From positions 1 to 64,000 of the forward strand of contig NZ_WBIR01000012.1 in NCBI RefSeq assembly GCF_009749395.1: a stretch of 64,000 bases of DNA. The letters are read 5' to 3'. This document shows positions 59,320 through 64,000 of this stretch, piece by piece (position 1 is the stretch's first letter; every line of letters begins with the position of its first letter). The DNA comes from Agromyces salentinus (GTDB taxonomy: Bacteria; Actinomycetota; Actinomycetes; Actinomycetales; Microbacteriaceae). The notes under the pieces are model-generated. The model had not been told where the DNA came from. It saw nothing but the letters and a program-made list of their open reading frames with translations, and ran no database searches. Position numbers and translations under genes: made by a program.

Positions 59320-60809
59320 CCCAGCACCCTGCCCGTCTTCTCGGTCTTGTCCCACACCATGGCGGCGCCGCGCGCCTCCTTGACGTACGAGTCGAAGGTG
59401 ATCGCACACAGGATCGGCCCGTAGCCGATCAGATAGACGAGCAGGGGGCACAGCCAGCGACCCGGTCGAGTCGAGTCGAGGTGCTTGGCACCCCAGGCGG
59501 CGAGCATCGAGAGGGAGACCCAGCTGTAGACGAAGAGCGTCCAGGCGACGAGTGCCTCGTCCGTGAACTGCAGGCCGAAGAGCGCCGGGATGCGCTCTTC
59601 GATGAGCCCGGGGAAGAACGCCGTGATCATGACGACGATCGAGATCGCGCCGGGGAAGAGGATCGCCTCACGCCAGCTCGAGCGGCCCGTGGCCGGATCG
59701 AGTTGCGCCGCGAGCAGCATCGTGTAGACGTACGTGCACGCGGCCACGATCCAGAGCGCGCGGAACACCGTGAGCGCCAATTGCGAGTCGAGGAGGAAGA
59801 GCCCGATGAGGCCGATCGAGGACGCGATCATCAAGCAGGGCAGCAGGAAGACGCTGAACCAGAACAGGCCGAACGAGATCGACCCGAGCCGGTGCTCACG
59901 GGACGGGCGGAACCAGACCTTCCGGTATCGCGCGGTGAGCTGCACGTTGCCCCGTGCCCAGCGCAGGCGTTGCTTCCAGAGTGCGCCGATCGCGTGCGGC
60001 TCCTCAGCGAGGACCACTGCATAGGGCTCGAAGACGACCCGGCGTCCGCGGAGCTGGGTCTCGAAGGTGGTGACCGTGTCCTCCGCCAGGGAGCTCGTGT
60101 CGATCCTCCCGCCGATGTCCTCGAGGTTCGTCCTCGAATGCAGCTGGGCGCCGCCTGCCAGGCAGGCGAGCGCGCCCAGCACGTTCTGGGCGCGACGACT
60201 GCCGATCTGCGAGAGCACGTACTCGAAGGCGACGAACCTGCTGAGGTAGTTCTTGTCGCGACTTCCCTCCCGGATGTACGCCGTGACGGCGCCGACCTTC
60301 TCGTCGGCGAGGTGTCGCGTCATCCGCCGCAGGGAATCGGGCAGGTAGATGACGTCGGCGTCCATGATGAGCAGCGCATGCATCCAGTCGTCCTGCAGGA
60401 CATGGCGGATGCCGTGGTTCAGCGTGTGCGCCTTGCCTTCGCCGCCGACCTCGCGACGGAGATGGAAGACGGCGCCCGGATACTCACGCGCCTTCGCCTG
60501 GACGACCTGGGGCGTGTCATCCGTCGATGCGTCGTCGACCACGTACACGCGGAGGGCGCCCTCGGGGTACTCGAGCGCCATGAGGCGGTCGATGGAGACG
60601 CCGATGACGGCCCCCTCGTTCCACGCCGGCACGATGATGGCCACGTTCGGAAGGTATGGCGCTGCCCTGCCGTAGTGGTTGCGCACGGCGTGCACGGGGA
60701 TGAGGAGGAACTGGTACGCCATCGCGAGCACGGGGATGGCCCCGAACGCGACGAAGACCGCGAGGACCGTCACCATGACGCCGTACAGGACGCCGTCCCA
60801 CTCGATCAC
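59316..60809 (-). CDS. Processive family-2 glycosyltransferase (polysaccharide synthase)
   Basis: 497 aa membrane synthase of the PgaC/IcaA/hyaluronan-synthase type. One N-terminal helix (about 8-38), cytosolic GT2 domain with nucleotide-sugar Asp in VVDDASTDDT (90-99), DxD in IMDAD (148-152), base Asp in LAEDTVTTFE (241-250) and QRLRWARG (280-287), then about five C-terminal helices (310-475) forming a conduit. The QxxRW motif indicates processive beta-linked polymer synthesis. The sugar is not identifiable; GlcNAc is favoured by the co-encoded PIG-L deacetylase. GTG 60809 overlaps the PHP stop in GTGA. Confidence 0.92.
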   Translation of the reverse strand: MIEWDGVLYGVMVTVLAVFVAFGAIPVLAMAYQFLLIPVHAVRNHYGRAAPYLPNVAIIVPAWNEGAVIGVSIDRLMALEYPEGALRVYVVDDASTDDTPQVVQAKAREYPGAVFHLRREVGGEGKAHTLNHGIRHVLQDDWMHALLIMDADVIYLPDSLRRMTRHLADEKVGAVTAYIREGSRDKNYLSRFVAFEYVLSQIGSRRAQNVLGALACLAGGAQLHSRTNLEDIGGRIDTSSLAEDTVTTFETQLRGRRVVFEPYAVVLAEEPHAIGALWKQRLRWARGNVQLTARYRKVWFRPSREHRLGSISFGLFWFSVFLLPCLMIASSIGLIGLFLLDSQLALTVFRALWIVAACTYVYTMLLAAQLDPATGRSSWREAILFPGAISIVVMITAFFPGLIEERIPALFGLQFTDEALVAWTLFVYSWVSLSMLAAWGAKHLDSTRPGRWLCPLLVYLIGYGPILCAITFDSYVKEARGAAMVWDKTEKTGRVLG

Positions 60810-61549
60810 GGCGCGCTGCCCTGCGCCGCGGCATCGAGGATGCCGACCACGTCGCGGTAGCGGCCGACGTGGGTCGACACGTGCGCGTCGGTCGAGGCGA
60901 CGAGCGTCGCGCCGGCCGCACGAACCGCACGGATCACCCGCGCCCCGGGGCACGCCCACTTCTCGTTGACCTCGACGAACGTGCGAGTCTCCGCGGCGGC
61001 ATCCGCCCAGCCTTCCAGGAGCGCGTCGGAGATCGAGTCCTCCGAGAGTCCGATCTTCGGCAGGATCGAGAACGGATGCGCGAGCTGTCCGCCCGGATGC
61101 CGCCGCATGGCGCCCACCATCGCCGTCACGAGGATCTCGACGGCCTCCGCCTCGCCGAGGCCGCCCGTGAGTTCGCTCCGCGTGCGCTCCGGCGTCCACG
61201 GCCCGTCGGGCCCGGGGAACTGGTGATCGGCGATGACGATGCCCTCGATGCCGCCCGGGCCGATCACCAGGTCGGGCGGGAGATCCAGGCGCCCGGTGGC
61301 GTCGAGGATCTTCGCCTCGACCCCGGTGTGCACGACCAGCCCGTCGGGAACGGGTTCGGCAGCGACGGCGGCGAGGAAGTCCGGGACCCAGGTCGTACTC
61401 ACACGGACGTGATCGATGAGGCGCAGGTGGGTGAGTCCGCGTTGCTGCGCAGCCCGGATGTTCGCGCCGATCGTGCTCTCCGCGTCGTCGGAGAATTGCG
61501 AGTGCACGTGCCAGTCGCCGCTCAGCTCGGGGTGTCGTCCATCGGTCAT
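60806..61549 (-). CDS. PHP-domain phosphoesterase of the operon
   Basis: 247 aa, histidinol-phosphatase-like PHP fold. Metal ligands seen: H14 and H16 in DWHVHSQFSDD, D46-H47 in LIDHVR, E78 in GVEAK, H109 in IADHQFPG, H158 in LAHPF, and D221/H223 in STDAHVS. All positions are occupied, so it should be active on a phosphomonoester, perhaps a sugar phosphate. Distinct from the TrpH-like PHP protein at 33374. ATG 61549 overlaps the ATP-grasp stop by ATGA. Confidence 0.87.
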   Translation of the reverse strand: MTDGRHPELSGDWHVHSQFSDDAESTIGANIRAAQQRGLTHLRLIDHVRVSTTWVPDFLAAVAAEPVPDGLVVHTGVEAKILDATGRLDLPPDLVIGPGGIEGIVIADHQFPGPDGPWTPERTRSELTGGLGEAEAVEILVTAMVGAMRRHPGGQLAHPFSILPKIGLSEDSISDALLEGWADAAAETRTFVEVNEKWACPGARVIRAVRAAGATLVASTDAHVSTHVGRYRDVVGILDAAAQGSAP

Positions 61550-62511
61550 GGTGAGACGATCACCTCGTCCACCGGCAGGAAGAGGTCCTCGAGGAAGCGC
61601 ACGTTGGCGATCTCCTCGAAGGGCACGTGACGCGGGATCTCCCGGCCGAGCGCGACATCGACGGCGAGGGAGGGCATGTCCACTCCCGCGGCGATCGTGA
61701 GCGGCATCGCCCCCGAGAACCGCGGGTTGATCTCGAGCAGGGCCGGAACGCCGTCGGCGCTGTAGCGAAGCTGCACGTTCGCGACACCGGTGATGCCCGC
61801 GGCGCGCGCGCACGCGGCCGCGGTCTCCTCGAGCTCAGCACGGTGCACGGTCCGCCCCGCAACCGCGACACCCGAATCGACCCGGGCACGCAGGCGCGGC
61901 ACGGCCGCGACGACGTGCCCGTCGGCCGCGACGATGACGTCCACCGAGAACTCCTCGCCGGGCAGATGCTCCTGGATGATCTGCGCCTCGTCCGGCGGAC
62001 TCGCCTCGAGCTCCGGGCGACTGGACACGAGGCGGACCCCGCGGGAGCCGGCGCCGCTTCGCGGCTTCACGATGACGGGGAATGCCCAGTCGTGCGCCTG
62101 TCCCGCCTCCGTCAGCAGTTCGGTGTGCGGGACGCGGACGTGGGGCGCGCAGGCCTGTACGAGCCGCCACTTGTCGAGCGCGGTATCGAGCGCGGCCTGC
62201 GACGGGGCCGCGAGCACCGCTCCGAGCTCCGCTCTCCGGGCTGCCAGGGGCGGCAGCTCGGCATCGACCGTCGAGACGACGACGTCGATCTCGTCCCGGT
62301 CGCAGAGCGCGATGACGGACTCGACGAACTCGGGAGCGTTCCCGGCGGGCAGGATGCGCCGTCGCATCGATGGGACGAGGTAGAGCCCGCTCGCCCAGCC
62401 GTCCATGTCGGCTGCGTAGACGACGAGATCCTCGCGACGCAGCAGCGAACGGATGACGGCCACGCCGGCCGGACCGCCCGCGCCGGTGACGAGGACCGTT
62501 CGCCTGCTCAC
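61546..62511 (-). CDS. ATP-grasp ligase (CarB-like)
   Basis: 321 aa. N-terminal pre-ATP-grasp Rossmann part (VLVTGAGGPAGVAVI, residues 7-20), then ATP-grasp: ATP-binding Lys149 in FPVIVKP, loop RSGAGSRGVRL, E181 in IIQEHLPGEEF, and Mg-binding E260/N262 in LLEINPRFSGAMPL. Such enzymes join a carboxylate to an amine or thiol through an acyl-phosphate; an amino-sugar amine freed by the deacetylase is a possible acceptor (inference). GTG 62511 with GAGGA upstream overlaps the upstream stop by GTGA. Confidence 0.88.
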   Translation of the reverse strand: MSRRTVLVTGAGGPAGVAVIRSLLRREDLVVYAADMDGWASGLYLVPSMRRRILPAGNAPEFVESVIALCDRDEIDVVVSTVDAELPPLAARRAELGAVLAAPSQAALDTALDKWRLVQACAPHVRVPHTELLTEAGQAHDWAFPVIVKPRSGAGSRGVRLVSSRPELEASPPDEAQIIQEHLPGEEFSVDVIVAADGHVVAAVPRLRARVDSGVAVAGRTVHRAELEETAAACARAAGITGVANVQLRYSADGVPALLEINPRFSGAMPLTIAAGVDMPSLAVDVALGREIPRHVPFEEIANVRFLEDLFLPVDEVIVSP

Positions 62512-63575
62512 AGTTCCTCGCCCACCTGGGTGATCCTGCTCCGCGAACGCGTGCCATCGAGGGGCGCGCCGATGCCCGCGCTGTCGCGCACGATCTCGAG
62601 CGGTTCGCAGTGCTCGCCCCTGCCGAATCGCGACCAGTAGCGGGTGCCCGCGAGCACGAAGTCCGGTTCCAGGTAGCTGCGGATGCCGCTCTGCGACGCG
62701 AAGCACCGCAGCAGGGCGAGCTTCGTCTCGAGTTGTCCGTCGATCGGCACGAAGCGGCTCGGGCGGAACTCCACGGTCGACGACGGGCTCTGGTAGCACG
62801 CGACCGTCGGAACGGAACGCGTGGCGACCAGCGATGCCTCATGCACCGCCCGGTGGTCCTGGTGGCGGTCGTTCCGGCTGTGCGTGTAGATGATCGAGGG
62901 CTTCACCTCGGCGACGACGCGTTCGATGATCGCGACCGTCGGGTCTGCATTCGGGATGCGAGTGTCCTCCAGGTCCTCGAGGAAGAGCCGTGCGCCGACG
63001 AGCTCGGCCGCCGCGAGCGACTCGTCCTGCCGGTCGTCGGCCTCGCCGCCCCTGGCGCCGCGGGAGAGCGTGAGGATCACGATCGGGTCCCCGACTGCGG
63101 CATGTGCGGCCAGGATTCCGCCGACACCGAGCTCGACGTCGTCGGGGTGGGCTCCGATGGCGAGGATCGTGCGCTGCCGGCGCTGCGCTGCGGCTGCCCG
63201 AGCACGGGCTCCGAGGCGCGTGACGGCGGCGACGAGGTCGGCCGACGACACCGGCTTGGTCAGGAACTCGTCGGCACGATCGCGCAGTGCACGGACGGCG
63301 TAGTCGACCGATGCGTGCGCGGTCATGACGATGACCGGCAGGTCGGGGTCGCGACGATGGGTCTCCTCGAGGATGTCGAGGCCGCTCGACCCGGGAAGCT
63401 CGACATCCGTGATCACGACGTCGGGGGCGAATTCGGCGACGACCTCGGCGACGCCGTCCGCGCTGGCCAGCACGAGGACCTGGCACGCCGCCCGTTTCTC
63501 GAGCACGGTGCGCGTGTAGAGCGCGACGTCGGCGTCATCCTCGATGACGAGCACGCGGAGGGCACCCTCGAGCAC
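62508..63575 (-). CDS. Response regulator fused to a PIG-L family deacetylase
   Basis: 355 aa. Receiver domain 1-125: acidic pocket E12-D13-D14, phosphoacceptor D57 in VVITDVELPG, T85 in VIVMTAH, K107 in FLTKP. PIG-L/LmbE domain about 135-350: AHPDDVELGVGG (142-153) with His143 and Asp145-Asp146, and NDRHQDHRAVH (235-245) supplying the remaining Zn ligand; THSRNDRHQDH is the family signature. There is no DNA-binding domain, so the output is enzymatic, probably N-deacetylation of an amino sugar. GTG 63575 is the operon head; TAGAGT at 63599-63604 (minus strand) is a probable -10 with a leader of about 20 nt. Confidence 0.92.
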   Translation of the reverse strand: MLEGALRVLVIEDDADVALYTRTVLEKRAACQVLVLASADGVAEVVAEFAPDVVITDVELPGSSGLDILEETHRRDPDLPVIVMTAHASVDYAVRALRDRADEFLTKPVSSADLVAAVTRLGARARAAAAQRRQRTILAIGAHPDDVELGVGGILAAHAAVGDPIVILTLSRGARGGEADDRQDESLAAAELVGARLFLEDLEDTRIPNADPTVAIIERVVAEVKPSIIYTHSRNDRHQDHRAVHEASLVATRSVPTVACYQSPSSTVEFRPSRFVPIDGQLETKLALLRCFASQSGIRSYLEPDFVLAGTRYWSRFGRGEHCEPLEIVRDSAGIGAPLDGTRSRSRITQVGEEL

Positions 63576-63598
63576 AGCACATCACCCCCCCGTGCCCC

Positions 63599-63604
63599 AC
63601 TCTA
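63599..63604 (-). promoter_or_regulatory. Probable -10 of the six-gene operon
   Basis: TAGAGT on the minus strand, 23 bases upstream of GTG 63575; a GGGGGGG run between them may provide the ribosome binding site. No convincing -35. Confidence 0.4.
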
Positions 63605-63648
63605 TTGAGGAGAGCGACGGTGGCGGGAGATCTTTTTCGCGGTGCTGC

Positions 63649-64000
63649 CTACGCGCACCAGTCCGAAGACCCGCCGGGCTGGGTCAGCACCAGCTCGCCG
63701 GTGGCGATGTCGATCACGCTCGTCAGGCGATCCCGGGACGAGGGTGCCTCGGGATAGCCGTCGGGGAGTGCATCCACGGCGGCGGTCTCCACGGCGACGA
63801 GGTGTCCATTGGGCGCGACGCAGGATCGGAGCATCCGGCTGTCGGGTCCCGTCGAGTAGCGCACCTGCGTGCCGACGTCGTCGACGAGCGCGAGGAGGGA
63901 CTCCGCCGCCGCGTCTCCGCTGCCGTCCGTGCCGGCGAGCAGCACGGTGAGCAGGTGTGCGCCGTCGGCATCGAGCTGCGTCACGGAGCTCGGATGCGCA
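63649..64000 (-). CDS. Partial gene: C-terminal part of an unrecognised (secreted?) protein
   Basis: The frame is open to the window edge (AHPSSVTQLDADGAH... upstream of an internal GTG at 63984), so only the last 117 or so residues are seen. They include TVLLAGTDGSGD, RSCVAPNGHLVAVET and a C-terminal LTQPGGSSDWCA, with two Cys that could pair. The pattern of short beta-strand repeats (VIDIATGELVLT) resembles beta-propeller secreted proteins, but this is a guess. Same strand as the six-gene operon, ending 74 bases before its start codon. Confidence 0.6.
   Translation of the reverse strand, partial: AHPSSVTQLDADGAHLLTVLLAGTDGSGDAAAESLLALVDDVGTQVRYSTGPDSRMLRSCVAPNGHLVAVETAAVDALPDGYPEAPSSRDRLTSVIDIATGELVLTQPGGSSDWCA

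Noticed and set aside
62508-63575. Mycothiol enzyme MshB or Mca
   Set aside because: The PIG-L domain is related, but the fused receiver, operon partners and lack of other mycothiol genes nearby make that assignment unsafe.
1-64000. CRISPR arrays, IS elements, prophage or defence islands
   Set aside because: No regularly spaced direct repeats, transposase, integrase, Cas or restriction-modification genes are recognisable. The tandem octamers have no spacers.

Overview
The window is about 70% G+C, gene-dense actinobacterial chromosome. Gene content (DapC/DapD/DapE, actinobacterial TatB, DUF3117, DUF3107, AdnAB, UvrD2, a UPF0182 protein), TANNNT promoter boxes 6-7 nt from start codons, and a very frequent GGCATCCG/CGGATGCC octamer point to a Microbacteriaceae member; an Agromyces-like genus is my guess, not a demonstrated fact. 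I see no insertion sequence, prophage, CRISPR array or rRNA. No gene-free stretch exceeds 300 bases.

Region 1 (1-10.5 kb) holds an anomalous G/C homopolymer tract, a three-gene oligopeptide-type ABC transporter (its binding protein lies off the left edge), typA, a secreted M23 peptidase, an enoyl-CoA hydratase, a lipoprotein with a small membrane protein, ferredoxin and dapC. Region 2 (10.6-19.3 kb) has citrate synthase, a penicillin-acylase-family enzyme, dapD, a frameshifted lipoprotein gene, dapE, a GT-C type membrane glycosyltransferase and the DUF3117 gene. Region 3 (19.5-34.3 kb) has an O-methyltransferase divergent from tatB, succinate-semialdehyde dehydrogenase, a transporter/PLP-enzyme pair, a lipoprotein, the mrp-DUF1003-CBS/MgtE_N cluster, two small membrane proteins, pepP, an EEP-fold hydrolase and a PHP phosphoesterase. 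Gene order across typA...fdx-dapC...dapD-dapE...DUF3117...OMT-tatB...mrp-DUF1003-MgtE resembles that recalled for Mycobacterium tuberculosis (Rv1165-Rv1234), but sigE-rseA-htrA are absent next to tatB.

Region 4 (34.3-54.9 kb) is a DNA/RNA-maintenance block resembling Rv3211-Rv3193c: a DEAD-box helicase, a ferritin-like protein, a 3-TM protein, DUF3107, the helicase-nuclease pair adnA-adnB, a degenerate phosphotransferase (predicted pseudokinase), nudC, a short uvrD2, a cyclodehydratase-like Zn protein, a zincin-like protein, a PDZ/Lon-like protease and a UPF0182 membrane protein. whiB7 is not between uvrD2 and the cyclodehydratase-like gene.

Region 5 (54.9-64 kb) contains a secreted GH18 chitinase, two identical initiator tRNA-Met genes flanking a small acidic-protein gene, and a six-gene minus-strand operon in which every junction is a 4-base ATGA/GTGA overlap: response regulator-PIG-L deacetylase fusion, ATP-grasp ligase, PHP phosphoesterase, processive GT2 polysaccharide synthase, a 46-aa single-TM protein and a membrane PAS histidine kinase. 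I regard this as the best candidate for an undescribed system: a two-component cascade whose output domain is itself a glycan deacetylase, co-translated with a polymer synthase. A truncated gene runs off the right edge.
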